From Pseudomonas fluorescens NCIMB 11764 (lineage in GTDB: Bacteria; Pseudomonadota; Gammaproteobacteria; Pseudomonadales; Pseudomonadaceae), in contig NZ_CP010945.1 of the NCBI RefSeq assembly GCF_000293885.2, forward strand, positions 1,178,001 through 1,242,000: 64,000 nucleotides of DNA, given 5' to 3'. A program made the translations under genes and the position numbers. Each line of letters begins with the position of its first letter. Position 1 is the stretch's first letter. Below the pieces are notes generated by a model. The model saw only the letters and a list, made by a program, of their open reading frames with translations, had not been told where the DNA came from and did no database searches. Positions 56,427 through 64,000 of the stretch are shown one piece after another.

Positions 56427-56858
56427 CTAGCTGACCAGTGTGGCATCCAGACTGATCTTCGCATTCAGCACTTTGGACACCGGGCAGCCTTCTTTGGCTT
56501 TATTGCTCAGCTCCTCGAACTGCGCCTGGGTCGCGCCAGGAATTTTCGCCTTGAGGATCAATTTCACCGCCGTGATCGCGAACCCGCCGTCCACTTGGTC
56601 CAGCGTGACCTCGGCATTGGTATCGATGCTGTCAGCCTTGAGACCGGCATCGCCGAGAATCATAGAAAATGCCATGGAGAAACAACCGGCGTGGGCCGCG
56701 CCGATCAGCTCTTCCGGATTAGTGCCCTTGCCGCCCTCGAAACGAGCCTTGAAGCCGTAGGGCGCTTCTCTGAGAACACCGGTTTCCGTGGAAATCGAGC
56801 CGATGCCGGTTTTCAGATCACCTTCCCAATGCGCCGATGCTTTCTTGGTAATAGCCAT
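56427..56858 (-). CDS. osmC: OsmC family peroxiredoxin
   Basis: 143 residues. The two reactive cysteines are in GAAHAGCFSMAF and KEGCPVSKVL, with the N-terminal HWEGDLKTGIGSISTETG typical of OsmC rather than Ohr. It reduces organic and inorganic peroxides in the cytoplasm and is induced by osmotic/envelope stress. An AlgU promoter is visible upstream (56920-56947), agreeing with the known AlgU control of P. aeruginosa osmC. AGGAGG precedes the ATG. Confidence 0.94.
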   Translation of the reverse strand: MAITKKASAHWEGDLKTGIGSISTETGVLREAPYGFKARFEGGKGTNPEELIGAAHAGCFSMAFSMILGDAGLKADSIDTNAEVTLDQVDGGFAITAVKLILKAKIPGATQAQFEELSNKAKEGCPVSKVLNAKISLDATLVS

Positions 56859-56919
56859 GTCTGCCTCCTCAGGATCCAGCGCGAAGCGTCGCGCCTTCGT
56901 GGTTTTCGGTTGCTAGGGT

Positions 56920-56947
56920 TCTGAGGATAGACGGTGGTGCAAAGTTC
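56920..56947 (-). promoter_or_regulatory. AlgU (sigma-22) promoter of osmC
   Basis: On the reverse strand GAACTT (56942-56947), a 17-base spacer and TCAGA (56920-56924) match the AlgU consensus with one difference. The expected transcript start is about 55 bases upstream of osmC. Confidence 0.85.
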
Positions 56948-56959
56948 ACCTGATCTCAT

Positions 56960-56984
56960 AAATCCTACCGTTTACGTAGGATTT
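56960..56984. promoter_or_regulatory. 9-bp perfect inverted repeat, terminator-like or operator
   Basis: AAATCCTAC-CGTTTAC-GTAGGATTT, then more Ts to 56987 on the forward strand. It can be an intrinsic terminator/attenuator of a forward leader transcript or a dyad operator between osmC and the monooxygenase gene. Confidence 0.5.
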
Positions 56985-57047
56985 TTTGCCTTGGCTATTG
57001 AAACTCGGGTATATGCCCTCATTGCATGAAACACGCTTATGGATTCG

Positions 57048-57102
57048 GCAGGTTTTCGTTTACAAGAAAAAACCTGCGTCCTCAATTTGGAGAAGCAGGT
57101 TT
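57048..57102 (+). promoter_or_regulatory. Leader with two mutually exclusive hairpins at the ribosome site
   Basis: Segment A GCAGGTTTT (57048-57056), B AAAACCTGC (57069-57077) and C GCAGGTTT (57095-57102). A pairs with B, or B pairs with C. C includes the purine-rich ribosome site and abuts the ATG at 57103, so B-C pairing would block translation and A-B pairing would free it. Confidence 0.5.
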
Positions 57103-58104
57103 ATGAAACGACTGTCCGACATCAAATTCTCGACCCTTGACCTTGTGCCCGTGCGCGAGAATGGCAGCGCAGCCCAGTCCCTGCGTAACTCTCTGGACCT
57201 GGCGCAGCACGTCGAAAAATTCGGCTACAACCGTTTCTGGGTCGCCGAGCACCACAACATGGATGGCATCGCCAGTTCGGCGACCTCGGTGCTGCTTGGG
57301 TATCTGGCCGGCGGCACGTCCACCATTCGGGTCGGCTCCGGTGGCGTGATGTTGCCCAACCACGCGCCGCTGGTGATTGCCGAGCAGTTCGGCACGCTCG
57401 AAAGCCTGTATCCGGGCCGGATCGACCTCGGTCTGGGCCGCGCCCCCGGTTCCGATCAGATGACCGCCCGCGCCTTGCGCCGTGAGCGCTCCGGCAGTGC
57501 GGACGATTTCCCTGAAGATGTGGCGGAGCTGGTGCGTTACCTCGGCCCACGCACACCGGATCAACGGATCATTGCTATGCCGGGCACGGGCACCAATGTC
57601 CCGGTCTGGTTGCTGGGCTCAAGCTTGTTCAGTGCACAGCTGGCGGGTGAGCGCGGTTTGCCCTACGCCTTCGCTTCCCATTTCGCACCGCGTTTCATGC
57701 ATGAGGCGATTCGGGTCTATCGCAATCACTTCAAGCCTTCGGCGGTATTGGATAAGCCTTATGTGATGCTGGGTGTTCCGCTGGTAGCGGCTGACACCGA
57801 CGAGCAGGCCGAATATCTGGCAACGTCGGTCTATCAGCGCATCCTCGCACTGATGCGTGGCCAAAGCCTGGTGCAACGTCCGCCGGTGAAAACCATGGAC
57901 GGCCTGTGGCTGCCCCATGAGAAAGACGCGGTCCATGATTTCCTGGGGCTGGCGATGGTCGGCAGCCCGCAGAAAATCCGCGCCAAACTGGACGTGTTGA
58001 TTGAGCAGACCCAGGCGGACGAGCTGATTTTTACCTGCGACCTGTACGAACATGCCGATCGCGTGCATTCCTACGAGCTGCTGGCGCAGGTCATGAAAGG
58101 CTGA
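57103..58104 (+). CDS. LLM class flavin-dependent oxidoreductase
   Basis: 333 residues of the bacterial luciferase-like monooxygenase family, YwhB/YhbW-like group. Motifs: [55 protein letters not shown] and [11 protein letters not shown]. It uses reduced FMN to oxidise an unknown small substrate. The frame stays open upstream to 56986, but the N-terminus [17 protein letters not shown] is the family start. Its leader holds the alternative hairpins. The IS element is inserted 11 bases after the stop. Confidence 0.9.
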   Translation: MKRLSDIKFSTLDLVPVRENGSAAQSLRNSLDLAQHVEKFGYNRFWVAEHHNMDGIASSATSVLLGYLAGGTSTIRVGSGGVMLPNHAPLVIAEQFGTLESLYPGRIDLGLGRAPGSDQMTARALRRERSGSADDFPEDVAELVRYLGPRTPDQRIIAMPGTGTNVPVWLLGSSLFSAQLAGERGLPYAFASHFAPRFMHEAIRVYRNHFKPSAVLDKPYVMLGVPLVAADTDEQAEYLATSVYQRILALMRGQSLVQRPPVKTMDGLWLPHEKDAVHDFLGLAMVGSPQKIRAKLDVLIEQTQADELIFTCDLYEHADRVHSYELLAQVMKG

Positions 58105-58112
58105 CACGCAAG

Positions 58113-58115
58113 CAG
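58113..58115. repeat. Target-site duplication, left copy (CAG)
   Basis: CAG directly precedes the left IS end and is repeated directly after the right end at 59422-59424. Three bases is a usual duplication for IS3-family elements. Confidence 0.8.
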
Positions 58116-58146
58116 TGTCTAGTCCTGAAATAGGTTTACACCTGTT

Positions 58147-58950
58147 TCACCCTAACGCCCGATGCACCGCATCGGGCGTTTTGTATTTTAAAGAGAGGTG
58201 CGGCCGCTCCTGGTTGTAGATCGTGACGGCCTCTCGCACCATCTGTGTGGCCTGCGCAAAATCCGCAGGTCGGTGGATCAAGAACTCTGTTTTCAAGATG
58301 CCGTTGACCCGCTCTGCCAAGGCGTTTTGGTAGCAGTCGTAGCCGTCGGTCATCGAGCAAGTGATGCCATGCTTTGCGTGCATTTCTTGATAAAGGGCCG
58401 AGCAGTACTGGGCGCCTCGATCCGAGTGATGGACTAGTTTCTGAACGCTTCGACGTCGCTTCAAAGCCATTCGAAAGGCTTGCACCACGGAGTCGGTGTG
58501 CAGACTTTCATGCACGTGATAGCCGACTATTTTTCTCGAAAAGACATCCGTCACTAAACTCAAATAGGCAACGCCATCACGGGTAGGCAGGTACGTAATA
58601 TCGGCCACCCAGACCTGTTCTGGGCCGGTAGCGACTATTTGTTCCGGGCTTGGTTTCAGCAGATTGGGGTGTCGGCGGAAGCGATGATGGCTGTCGGTCG
58701 TCTTGTGATACGCCCGTTTTCTGCGGACCAACTGGCGGCTTTCCCGCAAAACCGCGAACAAACGATCCCGGCCAACATGGAGCTCCTGTTGCTCACGCTG
58801 CTCATGCATCATCGAATGCAGCTTGCGAGTGCCGATGCACGGTTGGCGAACACGGACCTTCTCTACAAACGTTATGAGCTGCTGATCCTGGTCGGCCCGA
58901 GCCCTGTAGACCCGGTTGCGTTTGTAATAGGCCTGACGGCTTATTCCCAT
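58147..58950 (-). CDS. IS3-family transposase OrfB (catalytic part)
   Basis: 267 residues from the internal ATG (MGISRQAYYKRN); in practice made as OrfAB by frameshift. DDE residues: Asp in VWVADITYLPT, Asp in VHHSDRGAQY, Glu in ALAERVNGILKTE. The N-terminal HTH_21 region has GTRKLHSMM. The -1 frame is open without a stop back to the slippery site at 59010-59016. Confidence 0.94.
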   Translation of the reverse strand: MGISRQAYYKRNRVYRARADQDQQLITFVEKVRVRQPCIGTRKLHSMMHEQREQQELHVGRDRLFAVLRESRQLVRRKRAYHKTTDSHHRFRRHPNLLKPSPEQIVATGPEQVWVADITYLPTRDGVAYLSLVTDVFSRKIVGYHVHESLHTDSVVQAFRMALKRRRSVQKLVHHSDRGAQYCSALYQEMHAKHGITCSMTDGYDCYQNALAERVNGILKTEFLIHRPADFAQATQMVREAVTIYNQERPHLSLKYKTPDAVHRALG

Positions 58951-58973
58951 AAATTGGCAAGCCCTGCTGACAC

Positions 58974-59369
58974 TCAGGGTTTGGGTTTGCGCAACGACTT
59001 GCCGGGTCGCTTTTTTACGACAGATACGCCGTAGTCATTTTTCAGAACATCGACCACGGCTTCAAAGAATTGGGCTTTCTGAGTTGCCAGCGCCAGTTGT
59101 TCTTCGAGTTCTTTGATTCTTTGCTCGGGAGTCAGTGGCAAGGTTGGCTCGTCCATAGGTCTGATCCTCTGGGAACGAATGGAGGCGCCTTGGCTCCAGT
59201 CCTGGCGACCATGTTTGCGTAACCAAACCAGCACCGTCGACCGACCCTGAATCCCATAGCGCCGCTGAGCCTCTTTATAACTCAACTCGCCTTTTTCGAC
59301 CTGGTGGACAACCGATAATTTAAAAGCCAGTGTGTAATCACGCTGACTGCGCTTCGTGCCCGTATCCAT
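58974..59369 (-). CDS. IS3-family transposase OrfA (DNA-binding part)
   Basis: 131 residues. N-terminal HTH (YTLAFKLSVVHQVEKGELSYKEAQRRYGIQG) recognises the IS ends; a leucine-zipper-like helix follows (TPEQRIKELEEQLALATQKA). Near its end, AAAAAAG allows -1 frameshifting into OrfB to make the active OrfAB transposase. Confidence 0.94.
   Translation of the reverse strand: MDTGTKRSQRDYTLAFKLSVVHQVEKGELSYKEAQRRYGIQGRSTVLVWLRKHGRQDWSQGASIRSQRIRPMDEPTLPLTPEQRIKELEEQLALATQKAQFFEAVVDVLKNDYGVSVVKKRPGKSLRKPKP
59010..59016 (-). promoter_or_regulatory. Programmed -1 frameshift site (A6G)
   Basis: AAAAAAG on the reverse strand in OrfA codons GTA-AAA-AAG. After a -1 slip the reading continues GCG-ACC-CGG... 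without stops into OrfB. A6G is the classic IS3-family slippery heptamer. Confidence 0.9.
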
Positions 59370-59421
59370 TGCACCTTCCTGAAAAGAAGTCAGAAGGTGT
59401 AAACCTTATTCAGGACGGGAC

Positions 59422-59424
59422 ACA
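59422..59424. repeat. Target-site duplication, right copy (CAG)
   Basis: Matches 58113-58115 on the other side of the IS. Confidence 0.8.
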
Positions 59425-59429
59425 GCGCA

Positions 59430-59462
59430 CAAAAAAGCCGACGCAATCGCGTCGGCTTTTTT
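59430..59462. terminator. Bidirectional terminator of the DUF1161 gene, split from its neighbour by the IS
   Basis: AAAAAAGCCGACGC-AATC-GCGTCGGCTTTTTT works on both strands. Before the insertion it would have been the shared terminator of the monooxygenase gene (+) and the DUF1161 gene (-). Confidence 0.92.
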
Positions 59463-59481
59463 CGTTATCGACGGAATCCAT

Positions 59482-59703
59482 CTACCGCTTGTAGACGATT
59501 TCCTTGGAACCTTTCTCACAGGTGCCGACGACTTTTCCGTCAGTGGACGTGCCTTTATCAACGATTTCCAGTGAGTAGCCAGAAACGCCTTGGGCATCGA
59601 GCTTCGCTGCAATTTCGGCTTTCAGCTCTTCACATGGCTTGCCGTCAGCAAACGCTGTACCCGCGAGGCTCAACAAACCTACCGCCAACATAAACATCTT
59701 CAT
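59482..59703 (-). CDS. DUF1161 periplasmic protein (copy 2)
   Basis: 73 residues. Signal peptide (MFMLAVGLLSLAGTAFA); mature part CEELKAEIAAKLDAQGVSGYSLEIV and VGTCEKGSKEIVYKR align with the protein at 56038, sharing the two Cys and the VGTC turn. The start at 59703 is preferred; a GTG at 59712 adds three residues. Function unknown. Confidence 0.86.
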   Translation of the reverse strand: MKMFMLAVGLLSLAGTAFADGKPCEELKAEIAAKLDAQGVSGYSLEIVDKGTSTDGKVVGTCEKGSKEIVYKR

Positions 59704-59825
59704 CGGTCGCACTCTCTGGTCGGATCAAAGGGAGCATCCAGCCATCAGCCGGATGCACTCATGTAGCGCTTTGCCATTCCGTATGGCACTCGGCCAGCGC
59801 GCAAGTTCAGAAGACTCGCTCAAAC

Positions 59826-60041
59826 TCAGCTGCTGGCAATCCGGAACCCGACTTTGAGCGTTACCTGGAAGTGTGCAGCCTTGCCGTCCTTGATGTGCCC
59901 GCGGGTTTCGGTCACTTCAAACCATTCCAGGTGCTTGATGCTCTTGTTGGCTTCGGCCAGTGCGTTGTTGATGGCGTCTTCAATGCTACTGGTGGATGAG
60001 CCGACAAGCTCGACTTTCTTGTAAGTGTGATGGTCAGTCAT
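59826..60041 (-). CDS. Dodecin flavin-binding protein
   Basis: 71 residues. KKVELVGSSTSSIEDAINNAL and LEWFEVTETRGHI with the stacking Trp are dodecin hallmarks; C-terminal FQVTLKVGFRI. Dodecamers store or buffer flavin (FMN/FAD) and limit flavin-driven oxidative damage. AAGGAG precedes the ATG. A possible AlgU-type promoter lies at 60096-60123. The ribosome site gap to the divergent DUF883 gene is short, so regulation may be shared. Confidence 0.93.
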   Translation of the reverse strand: MTDHHTYKKVELVGSSTSSIEDAINNALAEANKSIKHLEWFEVTETRGHIKDGKAAHFQVTLKVGFRIASS

Positions 60042-60095
60042 GGGCGTTCTCCTTGGGGTATGAAATACAGCCTAGCAGTGATTTTTCCTATTACT

Positions 60096-60123
60096 TCTGT
60101 CGGCTACTTCCACGCAGAAGTTC
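60096..60123 (-). promoter_or_regulatory. Candidate AlgU-type promoter of dodecin
   Basis: On the reverse strand GAACTT (60118-60123), a 17-base spacer and ACAGA (60096-60100). The -35 is perfect; the -10 differs from TCTGA in two positions. Same geometry as the ersA and osmC promoters. Confidence 0.5.
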
Positions 60124-60199
60124 AGATTTACTGCACTTTCTCGAACCCCTGGAGTCCCAACCAACACACGCCACTCATCACCAATGCAGGAGAGCCACC

Positions 60200-60526
60200 A
60201 TGGCCAACACCTCTTTACGTAAAGCCTCATTGCAAAGCATGGAAGCCGAGATCGAGAGTCTGCTGAAGTCTTTGGAAAACCTGAAGGACGACGCCTCGGA
60301 CGAGTCGCGTAAAACCCTCAAGGCCTTGAAAGCCAACGCCGAGAGCGCCCTGAAGCATTCGCGTCATCTGCTCAGCGATGCGTACGAAGAAGTCAAAGTC
60401 AAAACCCGTGAAACCGGGATTGCCACTCGGGACTACGCCCAGGAACATCCTTGGACTACAGCCGGTGTCGCTGTAGGTGCGCTGGGTCTGCTCGCGGCTT
60501 ACCTGCTGTGCAAACGCGGCGATTAA
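60200..60526 (+). CDS. DUF883 (YqjD/ElaB-like) membrane-anchored protein
   Basis: 108 residues. Helical coiled region (about 5-75), then [22 protein letters not shown], the C-terminal membrane anchor with the family motif HPWxxxGxAxGxG. Homologues YqjD/ElaB in E. coli are stationary-phase membrane proteins that bind ribosomes. AGGAG precedes the ATG. Its end overlaps the trpI stop region by 4 bases. Confidence 0.9.
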   Translation: MANTSLRKASLQSMEAEIESLLKSLENLKDDASDESRKTLKALKANAESALKHSRHLLSDAYEEVKVKTRETGIATRDYAQEHPWTTAGVAVGALGLLAAYLLCKRGD

Positions 60527-61416
60527 TCTGCTTGGCGCAGTTCGTTTTTGAGCCACTGCGCCAGTTGCCGAGCGCGTCCGTCCGCTGCGCGCTTGGGTAG
60601 CCACAACGCCAGTTGCGCCGGGGTTTCACTGAAGCCCCAGGGCGCAACCAGGCGACCGGCCTTCAAGTCTTCGGCCACCAGCGGTTCAGGGGCAATCGCC
60701 ACGCCCAGCCCGGCCACTGCCGCCTCCAGCAAATAATACAAATGCTCGAAACCCTGCCCGTACTTCAACGCTTTGCCGTCGAGGCCGCTTTGCTGCGCCC
60801 AGCTTGGCCATGCCTGCGGGCGTGAAGTGGTGTGCAGCAACGGCTCGCTGAGCAATGCGCTGGCCGGCGCCTGTTGAAGCCGTTCGTAACCGGCGAAGCG
60901 TGGACTCATGACCGGGCCGATGCGTTCGCTGGCCAATTCGTAAACCTGCATGTCCGCAGGCCATGGCGGCTCGGCGAACACCAGCAAAGCGTCCAGCCCC
61001 GGACGACGGGGATCGAGATCGCCTTCTCCGGCAGACAGGTGCAGGCGCAAGTCCGGTAGATCAGCATTCAACCGGCCCAACCGCGGGATAAACCAGCGCG
61101 CGAGCAGACTTCCCGAACAGCCGAGCACGAACGGGGCGTCGGCGGTGCTTTGGGTCAGTTCAGCGCAGACCGTGCGCAATCGCTCGAAGGCTTCAGCGCT
61201 TGCATCGCGTAAGCGCACACCGGCATCTGTGAGTTTAAGGCCGCGACCATCCTTGATGAACAGACTCACGCCGAGATGCGCTTCCAGCACTTTCAATTGT
61301 CGGCTGACTGCGCCATGGGTGACGTGCAGTTGCTCGGCAGCCTGACTGACGCTGTTCAGGCGGGCAGTGGCTTCGAATGCGCGAAGCGCGTTCAGCGGGG
61401 GAAGATCGTGGCTCAT
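60523..61416 (-). CDS. trpI: TrpI, LysR-type activator of trpBA
   Basis: 297 residues. N-terminal LysR HTH ([32 protein letters not shown]) and C-terminal effector domain. The divergent position to trpBA and the matching binding site identify it as TrpI, which activates trpBA with indoleglycerol phosphate as coinducer in pseudomonads, unlike the attenuation system of E. coli. Confidence 0.95.
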   Translation of the reverse strand: MSHDLPPLNALRAFEATARLNSVSQAAEQLHVTHGAVSRQLKVLEAHLGVSLFIKDGRGLKLTDAGVRLRDASAEAFERLRTVCAELTQSTADAPFVLGCSGSLLARWFIPRLGRLNADLPDLRLHLSAGEGDLDPRRPGLDALLVFAEPPWPADMQVYELASERIGPVMSPRFAGYERLQQAPASALLSEPLLHTTSRPQAWPSWAQQSGLDGKALKYGQGFEHLYYLLEAAVAGLGVAIAPEPLVAEDLKAGRLVAPWGFSETPAQLALWLPKRAADGRARQLAQWLKNELRQAD

Positions 61417-61422
61417 GGGATC

Positions 61423-61439
61423 TGTGAGTTTTCCTGACA
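61423..61439. promoter_or_regulatory. TrpI binding site
   Basis: TGTGAG-TTTTC-CTGACA matches the TGTGAG-N5-CTGACA TrpI site described in pseudomonads exactly. It lies 7 bases from the trpI start and about 90 from trpB, so TrpI represses itself while activating trpBA. Confidence 0.85.
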
Positions 61440-61471
61440 GGTTGTGGCGATCTTATCGGTTTTCAGGCTGA

Positions 61472-62748
<1,277 letters not shown>

Positions 62749-62749
<1 letters not shown>

Positions 62750-63561
62750 TGAGCCGCCTGCAAACGCGTTTTGCCGAACTCAAGGAACAAAACCGGGCCG
62801 CCCTGGTGACCTTCGTCACCGCCGGCGACCCGAGCTATGACACGTCCCTGGCGATCCTCAAAGGCTTGCCCGGTGCTGGCGCCGACGTGATCGAGCTGGG
62901 CATGCCCTTCACCGATCCTATGGCCGACGGCCCGGCAATCCAGCTGGCCAACATTCGTGCCCTGGGTGCCAAACAGAACCTGGCGAAAACCCTGCAAATG
63001 GTGCGCGAGTTCCGTGAAGGCAACAGTGATACGCCACTGGTGCTGATGGGTTACTTCAACCCGATCCACATGTACGGCGTGCCACGTTTCATCGCTGACG
63101 CCAAAGAGGCCGGCGTGGATGGTCTGATCGTGGTCGACCTGCCGCCCGAGCATAACGGTGAACTGTGCGAACCCGCCCAGGCTGCTGGTCTGGACTTCAT
63201 TCGTCTGACCACCCCGACAACCGACGATGTACGCCTGCCGACAGTCCTGAACGGCAGCTCCGGTTTCGTCTACTACGTGTCTGTGGCCGGTGTGACCGGT
63301 GCCGGCGCGGCGACGCTGGAGCACGTTGAAGAAGCGGTTGCGCGTCTGCGTCGCCACACTGATCTGCCGATCAGCATCGGTTTCGGTATTCGTACACCCG
63401 AGCAAGCGGCGTCTATCGCGCGTCTAGCCGACGGTGTCGTGGTGGGTTCGGCGTTGATCGATCACATCGCTAATGCATCGACGCCAGAACAGGCGATTGA
63501 TGGCGTATTGAGTCTTTGCTCGGCGCTGGCCGATGGCGTGCGTAAGGCCCGCGTCAGCTGA
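62749..63561 (+). CDS. trpA: Tryptophan synthase alpha subunit
   Basis: 270 residues, TIM barrel. Catalytic Glu in [16 protein letters not shown], the second acid in [14 protein letters not shown], and the phosphate loop [10 protein letters not shown]. Cleaves indoleglycerol phosphate to indole, channelled to TrpB. AGGAG in the trpB end serves as its ribosome site. A clear terminator follows. Confidence 0.97.
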
Positions 63562-63623
63562 AGGTAAAGTTCCTGATACAGAGGAATTAGAGCCTCGCGG
63601 CACAGACTAAACAGCAAGACCGA

Positions 63624-63655
63624 GGGCTTCAGGACTACGTTCTGAAGCCCTTTTT
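63624..63655 (+). terminator. Intrinsic terminator of trpBA
   Basis: GGGCTTCAG-GACTACGTT-CTGAAGCCC followed by TTTTT, 62 bases after trpA. Confidence 0.92.
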
Positions 63656-63682
63656 GCTGTAGGTGCAGTGAGGAAAGACCTG

Positions 63683-64000
63683 ATGAAAATGCCGAAACGT
63701 CTGATTGCCAGCCTGGGCGTACTGATGCTCAGTGCCACCCCTTTGCTGCACGCCAGCGCCGATCAGCGCGACGATCACGACCGCGGCGGCCAGCAACAAG
63801 GCCATTACGACAACCACGGCGATGATCATCGCGGCCCGCAGGACAACCATCGCGGCGGCCCTCCGCCACGGGACTTTGGCCCGGTGCGTCAGACGATCCG
63901 TGACAATCATGGCTATTTCGTACGCGGCGCGCCGCCGCCTCCCGGCATTCATCTCGTACGTGGTCGGCCTTTGCCGCGCGGTTATTACGGAGAGCGTCTG
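63683..64000 (+). CDS. RcnB-like/CigR-like periplasmic protein (3' end outside window)
   Basis: At least 106 residues, continuing past the edge. Signal peptide (MKMPKRLIASLGVLMLSATPLLHA), then a long Asp/His/Gly/Gln-rich low-complexity region (DDHDRGGQQQGHYDNHG...) and VRQTIRDNHGYFVRGAPPPPG, typical of the start of RcnB-family domains. Homologues affect nickel/cobalt handling (RcnB) or virulence (CigR). GTGAGGAAAG is the ribosome site. Role here unclear. Confidence 0.8.
   Translation, partial: MKMPKRLIASLGVLMLSATPLLHASADQRDDHDRGGQQQGHYDNHGDDHRGPQDNHRGGPPPRDFGPVRQTIRDNHGYFVRGAPPPPGIHLVRGRPLPRGYYGERL

Larger units (their letters stand above)
58116..59421 (-). mobile_element. Complete IS3-family insertion sequence, 1306 bp
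   Basis: Terminal inverted repeats at 58116-58143 and 59394-59421 agree in 24 of 28 positions. They begin TGTC, then share GTCCTGAA and AGGTTTACACCT. The ends are TGT...ACA. OrfA and OrfB are intact and linked by an A6G slippery site. Flanking CAG duplications and intact genes point to a recent insertion. The subgroup and closest ISfinder name cannot be given by eye. Confidence 0.94.

Overview
This is a chromosomal window from a Pseudomonas of the fluorescens lineage. The evidence is the GC-rich coding sequence, the many Pseudomonas-type REP palindromes, the aa3 oxidase operon, and a gene order like that around the replication origin of other pseudomonads: gltP, ivy-like, algB-kinB, ampDh2, dgcH, dsbA, cc4, engB, polA, thrB, znuA/zur-znuCB, katE, metNIQ, cox operon, carbonic anhydrase, prlC, osmC, trpI/trpBA. 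Apart from one insertion sequence it is core chromosome; I see no prophage, CRISPR array, plasmid genes or tRNA.

Region by region. 1-5736: tail of an M16 peptidase, a DUF5924/DUF2914 membrane protein, and a four-gene MCE/Mla-type lipid transport operon. 5745-10243: a SpmA/SpmB-like membrane protein, glutamate/aspartate symporter GltP, a 715-bp hairpin-rich gap, and a small envelope cluster (lysozyme inhibitor, DUF1328, 95-aa protein). 10680-19981: AlgB/KinB two-component system, then a reverse-strand run of EAL protein, AmpDh2 amidase, GGDEF cyclase, endonuclease-like protein and DsbA. 20182-25025: cytochromes c4 and c5, EngB, the ErsA small RNA and DNA polymerase I. 25100-30295: homoserine kinase and the zinc-uptake module under a divergent Zur box. 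30415-35327: catalase HPII and the methionine importer MetNIQ. 35413-44022: complete aa3 cytochrome c oxidase operon (reverse strand) with heme A synthesis and copper-insertion factors. 44393-50530: conserved unknown protein, SulP transporter plus beta-carbonic anhydrase, a radical SAM protein under a LexA box, a small EF-hand-like protein, and a periplasmic tyrosine-phosphatase-like protein. 50527-58104: PrlC, gamma-carbonic anhydrase, HAD phosphatase, a lipoprotein metallopeptidase followed by two paralogous lipoproteins, OsmC and a luciferase-like oxidoreductase. 58116-59421: an intact IS3-family element with a perfect 3-bp target duplication. 59482-64000: DUF1161, dodecin and DUF883 stress proteins, trpI/trpBA, and the start of an RcnB-like gene.

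A recurring theme is envelope stress. AlgB/KinB, AmpDh2, ErsA, OsmC, dodecin and the lysozyme inhibitor all lie here. Three reverse-strand promoters (ersA, osmC, and more weakly dodecin) share an AlgU (sigma-22)-like layout of GAACT(T/A), a 17-bp spacer and (T/A)CAGA. The most unusual signal is the leader of the luciferase-like monooxygenase gene. Three 8-9 base segments there can form two mutually exclusive hairpins, one of which hides the ribosome binding site, with a terminator-like palindrome upstream. No clearly new multi-gene system is evident.
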